A DNA stretch of 64,000 bases from Oxalobacter paraformigenes (GCF_000158475.2 NZ_KI392031.1:124001-188000); one strand, 5' to 3'. Numbered from the stretch's first letter, positions 1 to 12,903 are shown. Translations and numbers: made by a program. The notes: generated by a model from the sequence alone, not told the origin.

Positions 1-995
1 AAATATGGAAGGTGAACCCGGCGGTTCATCAGCCCGGGCTGGTGGTGCACACGGCAGGGTGGCCACTGGACGCGGGAACCTATGGCGGTTCCTTTATGTA
101 TCACATGGAAAAGGGTGAAGTCGCCATCGGCCTGACAGTCGGACTGGCTTACAAAAACCCTTATTTGTCGCCGTTCGGGGAATTCCAGCGTTACAAGACG
201 CACCCGGCAATCAGGCGTTTTCTGGAAGGGGGAGAGCGGATCGCTTACGGCGCCCGTGCGATTGCCGCCGGCGGCATTCAGGCCTTGCCGGAAGTGGTTT
301 TTCCGGGAGGGACGTTACTGGGATGCGACGCGGGCTTTATGAACGGAGGCCGCATCAAGGGGATTCATGCCGCCATCAAGTCGGGAATGCTGGCGGCCGA
401 GGCGGCGTTTGCCGCACTGGCAGAAGGCAGAAAACAGGATGTTCTGAAGGCGTATCCTGACGCTTTCAGAACATCCTGGCTGTATGACGAGCTGCTTAAA
501 GTGCGCAATTTCAAGCCGTGGATGGGCCGCAATCTGTATTGGGGAAGCCTGATGTTCGGTATCGATCAGGTTGTTTTCCGCGGGAAAGCGCCCTGGACAC
601 TTCATCGCCGGAAAGCGGATCACGAATATCTGTTGCCCGCGTCGGAATGCAAACCGGTCGAGTATCCCAAACCGGACGGAAAACTGACGTTCGATATCGC
701 TTCATCGCTGTATCTGTCGGGAACGATGCATGAGGAAAACCAGCCGTCCCATTTGACGCTGAAAAACCCGGATGTGCCGGTTGCCGTCAATTTGCCGGTT
801 TATGCCGGGCCTGAAGCCCGTTACTGTCCAGCGGCGGTTTACGAATATGTTACCGGTTCCGAAGGAAAAACACGTCTTCAGATCAACGCCGCCAATTGCC
901 TGCATTGCAAGACATGTGACATCAAGGACCCGACGCAAAATATCGTCTGGATTGCGCCTGAAGGGGGCGGTGGCCCCAACTATCCGGAAATGTAG
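1..995 (+). CDS. Electron transfer flavoprotein-ubiquinone oxidoreductase, C-terminal part
   Basis: The gene is cut by the left window edge. The reading frame is open from base 3, so the GTG at 12 is internal and not a start. The enzyme passes electrons from reduced ETF to ubiquinone at the inner membrane. Visible family features are the HTAGWPLD and YGGSF stretch, NPYLSPF, IAYGAR and FPGG...GCDAGFMN in the FAD/quinone part. A C-terminal ferredoxin-like domain follows, with the 4Fe-4S cysteines in RYCPA and NCLHCKTCDIKDP, and the protein ends in the typical PEGGGGPNYPEM tail. The N-terminal FAD-binding part lies outside the window. Identity is secure from these motifs. It is separated from glgB by 140 bp and is probably an independent transcription unit. 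Confidence 0.93.
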   Translation, partial: IWKVNPAVHQPGLVVHTAGWPLDAGTYGGSFMYHMEKGEVAIGLTVGLAYKNPYLSPFGEFQRYKTHPAIRRFLEGGERIAYGARAIAAGGIQALPEVVFPGGTLLGCDAGFMNGGRIKGIHAAIKSGMLAAEAAFAALAEGRKQDVLKAYPDAFRTSWLYDELLKVRNFKPWMGRNLYWGSLMFGIDQVVFRGKAPWTLHRRKADHEYLLPASECKPVEYPKPDGKLTFDIASSLYLSGTMHEENQPSHLTLKNPDVPVAVNLPVYAGPEARYCPAAVYEYVTGSEGKTRLQINAANCLHCKTCDIKDPTQNIVWIAPEGGGGPNYPEM

Positions 996-1135
996 GTATC
1001 TCATGCAAAAATAAAACAGCCTGGCAGGCGGAATACCGTTTTTTCTGATCCGGTTCCGTATTTCACGAGTAAGGATGAGGTAAGATTGAATCATCCCGGA
1101 ACAATCGTTGACGTTCGGACTTTGGAGGAAATACG

Positions 1136-3316
1136 ATGCAAAATGCGCTAACGCCTGCTGAAGTGCTGGAACTCGTCATTCGTGGCGATTACCACGATCC
1201 TTTTTCCGTATTGGGCATGCACCGGGAAAGGGGCAAACTTGTTGTGAGAGCGCTGTTGCCGGGGGCGGTTTCCGCGGCGGTCGTCGATGGAAAAACAGGA
1301 AATATACTGGTCCCGATGCAAAGGCTGGGCGATACGGCCTTGCTGTTTGCGGAGATACCCGGACGCAAGGAGTTGTTCCGGTACCGGCTGAAAATCGACT
1401 GGGGAACGCATGAACAGGAACTGGAAGACGCCTACCGTTTTCCTCCCGTTCTCGGCGATATCGATGTCTGGCTGCTTTCCGAAGGCACGCATCACCGGCC
1501 TTATGAGAAACTGGGCGCGCATCCGGCCGTTATGGACGGCGTGTCCGGCGTCAGTTTTGCTGTCTGGGCGCCCAACGCGCAGCGGGTTTCGGTGGTCGGC
1601 GATTTCAACGGCTGGGACGGCCGCCGGCACATGATGCGTTTCCGGCATGAATGCGGCGTCTGGGAAATGTTTGTCCCACATGTCATGCCGGGCGATCTGT
1701 ACAAATATGAAATCAGGGATATTGACGGGAATGTCCGGCTGAAGGCCGATCCGTATGCTTTTCGTTCACAGTTGCGGCCGGATACGGCGTCCATCGTGCA
1801 CTGGCTGCCTCCTGTCGCGCCATCGGACGAAGTACGCAAGGCGGCGAATGCGCTGGATGCGCCTGTCAGCATATACGAGGTTCATCTGGGATCGTGGAGG
1901 ACACCGGAAGACGGTCGCCGCTGGCTGTCTTATCGGGAGCTGGCGGAACAACTGGTTCCATATGTCAAAAGTCTCGCGTTTACCCATATCGAGCTGATGC
2001 CCATTAATGAACATCCTCTGGACGATTCGTGGGGATACCAGTCCACCGGGATTTACGCGCCGACTGCCCGGTTCGGAACGCCGGAAGATTTCCGTGACTT
2101 CGTCGAAACGGCGCATGCCTACGGTATTGGCGTCATACTGGACTGGGTGCCGGCCCATTTTCCGGCCGATGCCCACGGGCTTGCCCGCTTTGACGGAACG
2201 GCGTTGTACGAGCATGAAGACCCGCGGGAAGGCATCCATCAGGACTGGGGCAGCGTCATTTACAATTATGGCCGGACGGAAGTGCAGAATTATCTGGTGG
2301 GTAATGCGCTTTACTGGATAGAGCGTTACGGGGTGGATGGATTGCGGGTCGATGCCGTCGCTTCCATGCTGTACCGCGATTACAGTCGCGCACCCGGGCA
2401 ATGGATCCCGAACAAATATGGCGGTCGTGAAAATCTCGAGGCGATTGCCTTTCTGCGGAAATTGAACGAGACAGTCGGGATCGACCGGCCGGAAGCGGTG
2501 ACGATGGCGGAGGAATCGACGAGTTTTCCGGCGGTGTCCCGTCCGGTCGGGGATGGCGGCCTCGGTTTTCATTACAAGTGGAATCTCGGATGGATGCACG
2601 ATACGCTTTCTTACATGCATGAAGATCCCCTTTTCCGGAAATACCATCACGACAAGATGCGCTTCGGTCTGATGTACGCCTATTCCGAAAATTTCATTTT
2701 GCCCCTCTCCCATGACGAGGTCGTCCATTGCAAGGGATCCCTGATCGGGAAGATGCCGGGAGACGAATGGCAGCGATTCGCCAATTTAAGAGCGTATTTC
2801 GGATTCATGTGGGGATTTCCGGGAAAGAAACTGCTCTTTATGGGCGGCGAGTTCGCCCAGTACCGGGAGTGGAACGCAAACGGCAGTCTCGACTGGAATC
2901 TGTTGCAGTATCCCCTGCACGCCGGTGTGCAGCGTGTCATTCGCGATCTGAACACGGTCTACCGCGATTTTCCGCCCTTGTACCGGCTGGATTTCGACCC
3001 GGCCGGTTTCGAATGGATTATCCACAACGATGTCGATGAATCGGTTTTTTCGTTTCTGCGTTGGGATGAAGAAAGGCGGTTCGTTGTCGTGATAAGCAAT
3101 TTCACGCCGGTACCCCGGTACGGTTACCGTATCGGGGTACCGCAGCCGGGCTGGTATCGTGAAATCATCAATACCGATGCCGTGATTTATGGCGGAAGCG
3201 GCATTCACAATCATGAATTGCTGGCGCAGCCGGTTCCTGCCAACGGGATGCCCTGGTCGTTGGAAGTGACGGCGCCGCCGCTGGCGACCTGTATGCTGAT
3301 CAGAAAGGAAAGCTGA
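1136..3316 (+). CDS. glgB: 1,4-alpha-glucan branching enzyme GlgB
   Basis: This 726-residue protein forms alpha-1,6 branches in glycogen. The order is two N-terminal beta-sandwich modules (the second carries FAVWAPNAQRVSVVGDFNGW), a GH13 barrel, and a C-terminal beta domain. The predicted nucleophile is Asp406 in DGLRVDAVASM and the acid/base is Glu459 in MAEEST; the third carboxylate is in LPLSHDEVVH. Length and residue numbers match E. coli GlgB (D405, E458) closely. A clear ribosome-binding site (GGAGG) precedes the ATG. The stop codon overlaps the glgX start (TGATG), indicating translational coupling. It is the first gene of the glycogen cluster. Confidence 0.97.
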   Translation: MQNALTPAEVLELVIRGDYHDPFSVLGMHRERGKLVVRALLPGAVSAAVVDGKTGNILVPMQRLGDTALLFAEIPGRKELFRYRLKIDWGTHEQELEDAYRFPPVLGDIDVWLLSEGTHHRPYEKLGAHPAVMDGVSGVSFAVWAPNAQRVSVVGDFNGWDGRRHMMRFRHECGVWEMFVPHVMPGDLYKYEIRDIDGNVRLKADPYAFRSQLRPDTASIVHWLPPVAPSDEVRKAANALDAPVSIYEVHLGSWRTPEDGRRWLSYRELAEQLVPYVKSLAFTHIELMPINEHPLDDSWGYQSTGIYAPTARFGTPEDFRDFVETAHAYGIGVILDWVPAHFPADAHGLARFDGTALYEHEDPREGIHQDWGSVIYNYGRTEVQNYLVGNALYWIERYGVDGLRVDAVASMLYRDYSRAPGQWIPNKYGGRENLEAIAFLRKLNETVGIDRPEAVTMAEESTSFPAVSRPVGDGGLGFHYKWNLGWMHDTLSYMHEDPLFRKYHHDKMRFGLMYAYSENFILPLSHDEVVHCKGSLIGKMPGDEWQRFANLRAYFGFMWGFPGKKLLFMGGEFAQYREWNANGSLDWNLLQYPLHAGVQRVIRDLNTVYRDFPPLYRLDFDPAGFEWIIHNDVDESVFSFLRWDEERRFVVVISNFTPVPRYGYRIGVPQPGWYREIINTDAVIYGGSGIHNHELLAQPVPANGMPWSLEVTAPPLATCMLIRKES

Positions 3317-5358
3317 TGGAAATGGACAGCGACTTCCGGTTGATGCCGGGCAAGCTTTATCCGTTGGGTGCCCATTGGGATGGCAACGGAATCAATTTTT
3401 CACTCGTTGCGCCTTCCGCCGAGTCGGTAGTTCTGTGTCTTTTTGACGATACGGGAGAGGAAGAACGGGCACGTCTTCCATTGCCCGTCCAAAAAGACGG
3501 TGTCTGGTGCGGTTATCTCCGGGGCGGCAAACCGGGACTTGTTTACGCTTACCGGGTGTCAGGGGTGCATTCGCCCCGCAACGGCCAGCGTTTCAATGAC
3601 AGGAAAGTCCTGCTCGATCCTTATGCGCGGCAGGTGGTCGGGCGTTACAAGGGCCAGGACGAGTTTCTGGATGCTTCCGATGCCGATACCGGGGCGATTG
3701 CATTGAAAGGTAAAGTGGTGCACGAGCCTTATGACTGGGGGGGAGACGAACCGCCCCGCATCCCGATGGCGCAGACGGTTCTTTACGAATTGCACCTGAA
3801 AGGCTTTACAAAACGGCATCCGGGCGTACCGGAGAACCTTCGCGGAACCTATGCCGCCATGGCCGAGCCGGTCATTCTGGATTATCTGGAAAAACTGGGC
3901 GTCACATCTGTGGAAATCCTGCCGGTCTTCGCCATGGCGGATGAAGCCCGGCTCGTACGGGCCGGAAAGGCCAATTACTGGGGATACAATACGATCGGTT
4001 TTTTCGCGCCAGAAAATCGTTACTGGTCGGGACGTCCGGGAACGACGCCGGTTTCCGAATTCAGGGATATGGTGAAAGCGCTTCACAGCCGGGGCATTGA
4101 AGTGATACTGGATGTGGTTTACAACCATACCGCCGAAGGGAATGAAGACGGGCCGATGCTCAGTTTCAAGGGAATCGACAATGCCATGTATTACCATCTC
4201 CGTCCGGACAATCCGGCGCGCTACGAAAACTGGTCGGGTTGCGGAAACAGTCTGAATCTGGGACATCCGCGCGTGTTGCAGATGGTGATGGATTCGTTGC
4301 GGTACTGGGTGGAGGAAATGCATGTCGACGGTTTCCGTTTCGATCTGACTCCTTCCCTGGCGCGGGACAAGACCGACTATTCCATCAATTCGGCATTTTT
4401 CCGGGCGATTGCAGAGGATCCCGTGATTTCACGGGTCAAGCTGATTGCCGAACCCTGGGATCTGGGGCCGGACGGCTACCAGCTCGGCAATTTTCCTTTC
4501 GGATGGCTCGAATGGAACGACAAATACCGCGATACCGTGCGGTCGTTCTGGCTGCACCAGGGGCCGTCTCTGGGTGAATTTGCGCAGCGTTTCGCCGGAT
4601 CGGACGATTTGTTCGGTGTCCGGGAAAGGCTGCCGGCTGCCAGTGTCAATTATGTGACTTCCCACGACGGTTTTACGCTTAGAGACCTTGTCAGTTATAA
4701 CCACAAACATAATGAAGCCAACGGGGAAAACAACCGGGATGGTACCGATCACAATCTCAGCTGGAACTGCGGCGAGGAGGGCAAGGCCACTTTGCAGGAA
4801 GTCATTTCGCGGCGGAACCGGTTGCGACGCGCGCTTCTGGCGACGCTCTTTTTTTCGCAGGGCACGCCGATGCTGGTGGCAGGCGACGAGTTCGGCCAGA
4901 CGCAAAACGGCAATAACAATCCCTACTGTCAGGATAACGAACTCACCTGGCTGAACTGGGAAGAAACCGATATGGGACTGCTGGAATTTGTAAGACGCCT
5001 GATCGAGCTGCGCAAAACCTATCCGGCATTGAGACAGAACAAGTGGTTTTCTCCGGATCACACGGACTTTGCGAGTACCGGAACCGGTGTTCGCTGGCTG
5101 TCGCCGACGGGAGGGGACAAGCTGGGCAGTTCATGGAGCAACAAGCGGCTTTTCAGCATGGGTATCCTGATTCGCGCAAGTGACTCTCCCCGTTCATGCC
5201 TTATATTGCTGAATGCGTCGGTGCAATCGATTATTTTCCGTTTGCCGCCGGGCCGGTGGAAGGTGTTGTCCGACAGTAGCGGAACGTTCACAGCCGATGC
5301 GAATCTGGAATTCCAGGTGCTGTTGCCCGGCCATACCATTATGCTGGCAGTTCCATAA
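3316..5358 (+). CDS. glgX: Glycogen debranching enzyme GlgX
   Basis: This 680-residue GH13 isoamylase-type protein hydrolyses the alpha-1,6 linkages of limit-dextrin branches left by glycogen phosphorylase. It has an N-terminal CBM48-like domain (PLGAHWDGNGINFSL), then the barrel with DVVYNHTAEG, Asp343 (nucleophile, in DGFRFDL), Glu379 (acid/base, in IAEPWD) and SHDGFTLRDLVSYN. The NGENNRDG and NNPYCQDNE stretches are typical of GlgX rather than of TreX or TreZ. The start overlaps the glgB stop by one base, so the pair should be co-translated. The glgX product provides short maltodextrins. The family assignment is firm. Confidence 0.95.
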   Translation: MEMDSDFRLMPGKLYPLGAHWDGNGINFSLVAPSAESVVLCLFDDTGEEERARLPLPVQKDGVWCGYLRGGKPGLVYAYRVSGVHSPRNGQRFNDRKVLLDPYARQVVGRYKGQDEFLDASDADTGAIALKGKVVHEPYDWGGDEPPRIPMAQTVLYELHLKGFTKRHPGVPENLRGTYAAMAEPVILDYLEKLGVTSVEILPVFAMADEARLVRAGKANYWGYNTIGFFAPENRYWSGRPGTTPVSEFRDMVKALHSRGIEVILDVVYNHTAEGNEDGPMLSFKGIDNAMYYHLRPDNPARYENWSGCGNSLNLGHPRVLQMVMDSLRYWVEEMHVDGFRFDLTPSLARDKTDYSINSAFFRAIAEDPVISRVKLIAEPWDLGPDGYQLGNFPFGWLEWNDKYRDTVRSFWLHQGPSLGEFAQRFAGSDDLFGVRERLPAASVNYVTSHDGFTLRDLVSYNHKHNEANGENNRDGTDHNLSWNCGEEGKATLQEVISRRNRLRRALLATLFFSQGTPMLVAGDEFGQTQNGNNNPYCQDNELTWLNWEETDMGLLEFVRRLIELRKTYPALRQNKWFSPDHTDFASTGTGVRWLSPTGGDKLGSSWSNKRLFSMGILIRASDSPRSCLILLNASVQSIIFRLPPGRWKVLSDSSGTFTADANLEFQVLLPGHTIMLAVP

Positions 5359-5435
5359 CAATCTTGATAACATGACAGTAGAGCCTGTTTCGTGAAAGCA
5401 GGCTGTACTGAGATATCTGATGGCGTATCGTCTAA

Positions 5436-7079
<1,644 letters not shown>

Positions 7080-7187
7080 CGACTGAAAGATTTTCCGGGG
7101 GATTGCCACGATTGATGTGTTGTTCAAGGGAAACAGTTGGTGCCGAAGGAGAGAAAGCGAAGGCTTTTGCAGGCGCGATGCGCGCAT

Positions 7188-7219
7188 ATTTAACATACAG
7201 TCATGAATGTATGTTAAAT
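7188..7219. promoter_or_regulatory. 32-bp near-perfect palindrome upstream of glgC (possible operator)
   Basis: The left arm ATTTAACATACA (7188-7199) and the right arm TGTATGTTAAAT (7208-7219) are exact reverse complements. The centre 7201-7206 (TCATGA) is itself palindromic on the same axis, so only the 7200/7207 pair breaks the symmetry. It sits 57 bp before the glgC start codon at 7276, in non-coding DNA after pgm. The length and symmetry suggest a dimeric regulator site or an mRNA hairpin. The cognate protein is not known from sequence. Confidence 0.6.
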
Positions 7220-7275
7220 TAAGGAAAGAGGAATGGCGGGACTCATATAAAAATAATCAGCTCTGGGGGAGCACA

Positions 7276-8577
7276 ATGAAATTTGTCGAGGATAAAATGC
7301 TGGTGGCTAGCCAGCTGCCAAAGCGGACCATTGCACTTGTTCTGGCCGGGGGGCGCGGTACCCGGCTTCATCAGTTGACCGATAACCGTGCCAAGCCGGC
7401 CGTTTACTTCGGCGGCAAATTCAGGATTATCGATTTCGCGCTTTCCAACTGCATCAATTCCGGCATACGCCGTGTCGGCGTCATTACCCAGTACCGGCCG
7501 CATTCCCTGATCAGGCACTTGCAGCGTGGCTGGAGTTTCCTGCGCGGCGAGCAAAACGAATTCATCGACCTGATGCCGGCCGGACAACAAATGGAGGAAG
7601 GTCTCTGGTATCGGGGTACGGCCGATGCCGTTGCCCAGAACAAGGGCATTCTGCGCTCTTACGAACCCGAATACATTCTGATCCTTGCGGGCGACCATAT
7701 CTACAAGATGGATTATTCCATGGTGCTTTTGGATCATGTCGAACGCAAGTCTCTCTGTACGGTTGCCTGTATCGAGGTGCCGCGCATGGACGCAACCGGT
7801 TTCGGGGTGATGGATGTGGACGACCATCGCAAGATCACCCGTTTTCTGGAAAAACCGGCCGATCCGCCGGGCATTCCGGGCAATCCCGACAAGGCGCTGG
7901 CCAGTATGGGGATATATGTTTTCAACGCGGATTATCTGTACAGGCTGCTGGATGAAGATTGCGGCGATACGGCGTCTTCTCACGATTTCGGCAAGGATAT
8001 CATTCCCAAAGTGGTTAGCCAGGGAAATGCGATGGCGCATTATTTCAGCATGTCATGCGTTCCTCCGGCCCAGTTCGTGCCCCCTTACTGGCGGGACGTC
8101 GGAACGGTCGATTCGTTCTGGTCGGCCAATCTGGATTTGACGTCCAATATGCCCCACCTGAACATTTATGACGAGGACTGGCCGATCTGGACGTATCAGG
8201 AACAGGAACCGCCTGCGAAATTCGTACCCGATCCACATGGAATGGATGGGGTGATCTCCAATACGATGGTGTCGGGCGGATGCATTATTTGCGGCTCCAA
8301 GATATCCAATACCATCCTGTTCTCGAAAGTCCGGGTTCAGGCGTTCTGCAATCTTGATCAGGTCGTCGTATTGCCGGATTGCGAAATCGGACAGGGGTCG
8401 CGGCTTAAAAAGGTCGTGATCGACCGGGGGTGCCGTATTCCGGAAGGCACGATTATCGGCGAAGATCCCGAGCTGGATGCCCAGCGTTTTTACCGCAGTC
8501 CGAATGGAGTCGTTCTGGTGACACAGGAAATGTTTGCGAGACTGTACAATTTTGAACATATACCCAAGGTTGAATAA
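7276..8577 (+). CDS. glgC: Glucose-1-phosphate adenylyltransferase GlgC
   Basis: This enzyme makes ADP-glucose from ATP and glucose-1-phosphate, the committed and usually allosterically controlled step of glycogen synthesis. I chose the ATG at 7276 (433 aa) because a GGGGGAG ribosome-binding site precedes it and the protein then begins near the conserved start. An upstream in-frame ATG at 7207 lies inside the palindrome and lacks a ribosome-binding site. Motifs: [15 protein letters not shown] (nucleotide-binding loop), [20 protein letters not shown], the [12 protein letters not shown] region, [21 protein letters not shown], and a C-terminal left-handed beta-helix. The next gene, glgA, starts at the base after its stop. 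Confidence 0.95.
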   Translation: MKFVEDKMLVASQLPKRTIALVLAGGRGTRLHQLTDNRAKPAVYFGGKFRIIDFALSNCINSGIRRVGVITQYRPHSLIRHLQRGWSFLRGEQNEFIDLMPAGQQMEEGLWYRGTADAVAQNKGILRSYEPEYILILAGDHIYKMDYSMVLLDHVERKSLCTVACIEVPRMDATGFGVMDVDDHRKITRFLEKPADPPGIPGNPDKALASMGIYVFNADYLYRLLDEDCGDTASSHDFGKDIIPKVVSQGNAMAHYFSMSCVPPAQFVPPYWRDVGTVDSFWSANLDLTSNMPHLNIYDEDWPIWTYQEQEPPAKFVPDPHGMDGVISNTMVSGGCIICGSKISNTILFSKVRVQAFCNLDQVVVLPDCEIGQGSRLKKVVIDRGCRIPEGTIIGEDPELDAQRFYRSPNGVVLVTQEMFARLYNFEHIPKVE

Positions 8578-10062
8578 GTGAGTCAGAATCCGCTTCCCTT
8601 ACGCGTGTTGCATGTCTGTTCCGAAATCTTTCCCTTGCTGAAAACCGGCGGGCTTGCCGACGTCACAGCCGCGTTGCCGCCCGAACTGGAAAAGGACGGT
8701 TGCGAAGTCCGCATGCTGGTGCCCGGATTTCCGGAATTTAAAAACGGAATACTGGACCCACATCTTGTTGCGGAACTGCCATCCAAATTCGGCGCCCGGC
8801 AGGTCAGGCTGATGTATGGCAAAATGCCCGGAACCGGTGTGCCGGTTTACTACATTGATGCTCCCGATCTTTACGACCGGCCGGGCAATCCCTATAACGA
8901 CCGTAACGGTCAGCCGTATCACGACAATCATCTCCGGTTCGCGCTTTTGGGCTGGTGTGCGGCGCGTCTTGTCGAAGGGTTCGACTATTTCTGGAAACCG
9001 GATATCGTTCATGGTCATGACTGGCATGCCGGCCTGGCTTTCGCTTACATCAAGGCGATGGAATGGAATACCGGGCAAAGAACGACCGGCACGGTGTTTA
9101 CCGTACACAATATGGCGTATCAGGGCAATTTCCCTGCTTATGTGTTTAGCGAGCTGGATTTGCCCTTTTCCATGCTCAATGCGGACGGAATCGAGTTTTA
9201 CGGGCAGGTTTCGTTTCTGAAATCCGGTTTTTACTACGCGGACAAGGTTACAACCGTCAGTCCGACGTATGCGCAGGAGATTCGGGACGGCGAACAGTCC
9301 TGCGGACTGGGAGGCGTCGTGCAGCAGCGTTCCTCCGATCTGGTCGGTATCCTGAACGGGGTCGATTCCCGTGTCTGGGATCCCAGAACGGACAAGCGTA
9401 TCGACGCGAATTACCACGTACGTTCAATGACCGGCAAAAAGAAGTGCCGTCTCGCCTTGCAAAAGGAGATGGGCCTTGTCGCCCAGACAGATAAACCCGT
9501 ATTCTGCGTGGTCAGCCGTTTTGCCGCACAAAAAGGCTTGCATCTGGTCGTCGAAGGATTGAACGTCATCGTCGAGCGGGGCGGCCAGGCGGTTATCATG
9601 GGGAACGGGGAACGCTGGCTTGAAGAGGCTTTCATGAATTTCGCCCGCCATTTTCCGGATCAGGTGGCCGTCCGTATCGGGTATGACGAGGACAGGGCGC
9701 ATCGTATTTTTGCCGGCAGCGATGTGATTCTGGTGCCTTCCCGTTACGAACCGTGCGGTTTGGTCCAGATGTATGGTTCCTTGTATGGGGCCTTGCCGCT
9801 GGTTCACCGGGTCGGCGGGCTGGCCGATACGGTAATCGACAGTTCACTGGAAAATCTGGGGGAAAACCGGGCAACGGGTTTCTGTTTCGGGCATTTCGAT
9901 TATCCTGCTTACGAATCGGCCTTGCTGAGGGCGTTCGCGCTTTATGAAAAACAGGCCGACTGGAGAAAAGTCAGGAAAAAAGGCATGAATCTGTCTTTCG
10001 GGTGGGAACATTCCGCAAAACGTTATGCCGCCCTGTACCGGCAGGTAAAGGTAGGTCCGTAA
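8578..10062 (+). CDS. glgA: Glycogen synthase GlgA (ADP-glucose)
   Basis: This 494-residue GT5 glycosyltransferase extends alpha-1,4-glucan chains from ADP-glucose. The N-terminal Rossmann domain starts with VLHVCSEIFPLLKTGGLADV, whose KTGGLAD lysine binds ADP-glucose. HGHDWHAGL and FTVHNMAYQG follow. The C-terminal domain has SRFAAQKGLHLV and the catalytic RYEPCGLVQMYGSLYG plus GGLADTV loops. The start is a GTG placed directly after the glgC TAA, with the ribosome-binding site presumably inside the glgC end, so tight coupling to glgC is expected. The length is normal for the family. Confidence 0.95.
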   Translation: MSQNPLPLRVLHVCSEIFPLLKTGGLADVTAALPPELEKDGCEVRMLVPGFPEFKNGILDPHLVAELPSKFGARQVRLMYGKMPGTGVPVYYIDAPDLYDRPGNPYNDRNGQPYHDNHLRFALLGWCAARLVEGFDYFWKPDIVHGHDWHAGLAFAYIKAMEWNTGQRTTGTVFTVHNMAYQGNFPAYVFSELDLPFSMLNADGIEFYGQVSFLKSGFYYADKVTTVSPTYAQEIRDGEQSCGLGGVVQQRSSDLVGILNGVDSRVWDPRTDKRIDANYHVRSMTGKKKCRLALQKEMGLVAQTDKPVFCVVSRFAAQKGLHLVVEGLNVIVERGGQAVIMGNGERWLEEAFMNFARHFPDQVAVRIGYDEDRAHRIFAGSDVILVPSRYEPCGLVQMYGSLYGALPLVHRVGGLADTVIDSSLENLGENRATGFCFGHFDYPAYESALLRAFALYEKQADWRKVRKKGMNLSFGWEHSAKRYAALYRQVKVGP

Positions 10063-10284
10063 AGGATCCGGGCGGAAAAAAGAATGTTCGTGTTGGCATC
10101 GTCTTCCGAAATCCGGGTTTTCAATCGCTTGCCAAACAGCGTCGTGAACGGTTATATTGAGGATAACCGACGATTATCCGGTCGCGCCATTTTTTTGGCT
10201 TATGATGCTGATTTTGCTTGAATTTTCCGCAATTGGCCGAAACAGGCCGAAAAGATTCCGTCCCCCTTTCTATGGAGAACAGAA

Positions 10285-12741
10285 ATGAGCTTGGATAAAC
10301 CGAAACACGAAGGTTTTCTCGCCAGCGATGTGGAAGCCCTGAAACGTTCCATTTCCAACAATCTGCGTTATCGTTCCGGCAAGATTCCCTTGACAGCAAC
10401 GCGGGGCGACTGGTTGCTGGCGGCAGAACTGGCTGTGCGTAACCGCCTTGTCGAACGCTGGCTGAAATCGAATACCGCGTATTACGAACAGGGTTCCAAG
10501 GTTGTCTATTATCTTTCCATGGAATTTTTGATCGGACGCACTTTCCAGAACGCCCTGGAATCGCTTGATATCACCGAAGACATGCGGGAAGCCTTGCGCG
10601 ATCTGGCAGTCGATATGGAAGAAATCATCAATTACGAACCGGATGCCGCATTGGGTAATGGCGGTCTGGGACGTCTTGCCGCCTGTTTTCTGGATTCGAT
10701 GGCGACATTGAACATCGCCAATATCGGTTATGGCATCCGTTATGAGTACGGGATGTTCAAACAGGAAATCGTTGACGGTTATCAGGTGGAAACGCCTGAC
10801 TACTGGCTGTTGACCCGCGGAAATCCCTGGGAATTCCCGCGTCCCGAATTGCAATACCATGTCCGCTATGGCGGCCACATCGACCAGTCCGGGGGAAGAG
10901 CCCGCTGGGTGGATACGCACAGTGTTCTGGCGATGGCCTACGATACGATTATTCCGGGATATGGAACGGACTGTGCGACGACACTGCGCCTGTGGTCGGC
11001 CAAGGCCACTGCCGAAATCAATCTGTCCGCTTTCAACAAGGGGAATTACGCCGGTGCGGTGGAATCGAAGAACATGTCGGAAAACGTCACCCGCGTGCTG
11101 TATCCGGACGACTCGACCCCGCTGGGACGCGAATTGCGTCTGATGCAGGAATATTTTTTTGTCTCCGCCAGCTTGCAGGATCTGATTCGCCGGCACCAGC
11201 TCAACAATGCAAGTTTCGACGATCTGGCCGACAAGATTTCGATTCACCTAAACGATACGCATCCCGTTCTGGCCGTGCCGGAACTGATCCGTATTCTGGT
11301 GGATGTACAAGGCGTTCCCTGGGCACAGGCCTGGGCGCTCGCGCAAAGGATTTTTTCCTATACCAACCATACGCTGATGAGCGAGGCGCTGGAAACCTGG
11401 CCCGTGGATTTGCTGGGCCGTGTCCTGCCGCGGCATTTGATGATCATTTTTGACATCAACAATGAATTCCTGACGATGGTCGCGCAAAAATATGGCAACG
11501 ACAACGATCTGATGAGACGTATTTCGCTGATCGACGAAGCGGGCGAGCGCCGTGTGCGGATGGCGTATCTGGCCGTTGTCGCCAGCCACAAGATCAATGG
11601 GGTGTCGGCGCTGCATTCCGAATTGATGAAAGAGTCGATTTTTGCGGATTTTGCCCGCATATATCCGGAACGGTTTACCAATGTCACCAATGGTATTACC
11701 CCGCGTCGCTGGCTGTCGCAGGCCAATCCGCTATTGTCCGAGCTGATCGACGACCGTATCGGGCGCGACTGGCGGCTCAACTTCGAGGAAATAGCGAAAC
11801 TGAAGCCCTATGCCAACAATCCGGCGTTTCTGGGCAGTTTCCGGGCGATCAAGCGGCATAACAAGCTGAGGCTGGGCCGCTGGGTACGGAACAACCTGAG
11901 CGTTTCGCTGAATCCCGATTCGCTTTTCGATGTCCAGATCAAACGGATTCACGAGTACAAGCGGCAGTTGCTGAACGTATTGCATGTCATTACCCGTTAC
12001 AACCAGATCAAGGCCAATCCTGAAGTGAACTGGGTGCCGCGTTCGGTCATTTTTGCCGGCAAGGCGGCGTCTGCCTATCAGATGGCCAAAGACATCATCA
12101 AGCTGATCAACGATGTGGCCGTGAAGGTCAATAACGACAGGGATATCGGTGACAAGCTGAAAGTGGTATTCATTCCCAATTACGGGGTCAGCCTGGCGGA
12201 AATGATCATTCCGGCAGCCGATCTGTCGCAGCAGATTTCCATGGCAGGAACGGAAGCTTCCGGTACCGGCAATATGAAACTGGCTGCGAACGGCGCCCTG
12301 ACGATCGGTACACTGGACGGCGCCAACATCGAAATCATGGAACGGGTCGGTTCCGACAATATTTTCATTTTCGGCAATACAGCGGAGCAGGTTGCGGAAA
12401 TCAAGAACGGCAATTACCAGCCGCGGGAGTACTATGAACGGATTCCGGAACTCAAACAGGCGCTGGATCAGATCAGGGACGGCTTTTTTTCACCGGATGA
12501 ACCGGGCCGTTTCCGCGCCATTTACGATTCGCTGATCAATTACGGCGACCGTTATCTGGTGCTGGCCGATTATGAAAGTTACGTGGCGACGCAAAGGCAG
12601 GTGGATACCTTGTACCGTCAGGTTGTACGCTGGGATGTGAAGGCTATCGCCAATGTCGCGGGAGTGGGATATTTTTCCGCCGACCGGGCCATTTCGGAGT
12701 ATGCCAGGGATATCTGGGAGGTCGAACCCATCAAGTTATAG
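10285..12741 (+). CDS. glgP: Glycogen/maltodextrin phosphorylase
   Basis: This 818-residue GT35 enzyme cleaves terminal glucose from glycogen with phosphate, yielding glucose-1-phosphate. The PLP-binding lysine is predicted to be Lys665 in [14 protein letters not shown]. Other signatures are [47 protein letters not shown] and [25 protein letters not shown] ribosome-binding site precedes the ATG. The gene follows glgA after 222 bp that contain no other gene, so it may have its own promoter. It closes the synthesis/degradation cycle with glgX. Confidence 0.95.
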   Translation: MSLDKPKHEGFLASDVEALKRSISNNLRYRSGKIPLTATRGDWLLAAELAVRNRLVERWLKSNTAYYEQGSKVVYYLSMEFLIGRTFQNALESLDITEDMREALRDLAVDMEEIINYEPDAALGNGGLGRLAACFLDSMATLNIANIGYGIRYEYGMFKQEIVDGYQVETPDYWLLTRGNPWEFPRPELQYHVRYGGHIDQSGGRARWVDTHSVLAMAYDTIIPGYGTDCATTLRLWSAKATAEINLSAFNKGNYAGAVESKNMSENVTRVLYPDDSTPLGRELRLMQEYFFVSASLQDLIRRHQLNNASFDDLADKISIHLNDTHPVLAVPELIRILVDVQGVPWAQAWALAQRIFSYTNHTLMSEALETWPVDLLGRVLPRHLMIIFDINNEFLTMVAQKYGNDNDLMRRISLIDEAGERRVRMAYLAVVASHKINGVSALHSELMKESIFADFARIYPERFTNVTNGITPRRWLSQANPLLSELIDDRIGRDWRLNFEEIAKLKPYANNPAFLGSFRAIKRHNKLRLGRWVRNNLSVSLNPDSLFDVQIKRIHEYKRQLLNVLHVITRYNQIKANPEVNWVPRSVIFAGKAASAYQMAKDIIKLINDVAVKVNNDRDIGDKLKVVFIPNYGVSLAEMIIPAADLSQQISMAGTEASGTGNMKLAANGALTIGTLDGANIEIMERVGSDNIFIFGNTAEQVAEIKNGNYQPREYYERIPELKQALDQIRDGFFSPDEPGRFRAIYDSLINYGDRYLVLADYESYVATQRQVDTLYRQVVRWDVKAIANVAGVGYFSADRAISEYARDIWEVEPIKL

Positions 12742-12903
12742 AAATTTTGATTTTGGGAAAAATGGATGCCTTACCTTTGAGCAAATTCAAAAAGTCAGGC
12801 AATTGATGGGGGTATTCTGTTGAAAACGGGAAATTGTGGAAGGATTTGACAAGGCCGCAATGTACCGGGACTGCCTTCAATATTTTGCCGAACGGGAAAG
12901 AAA

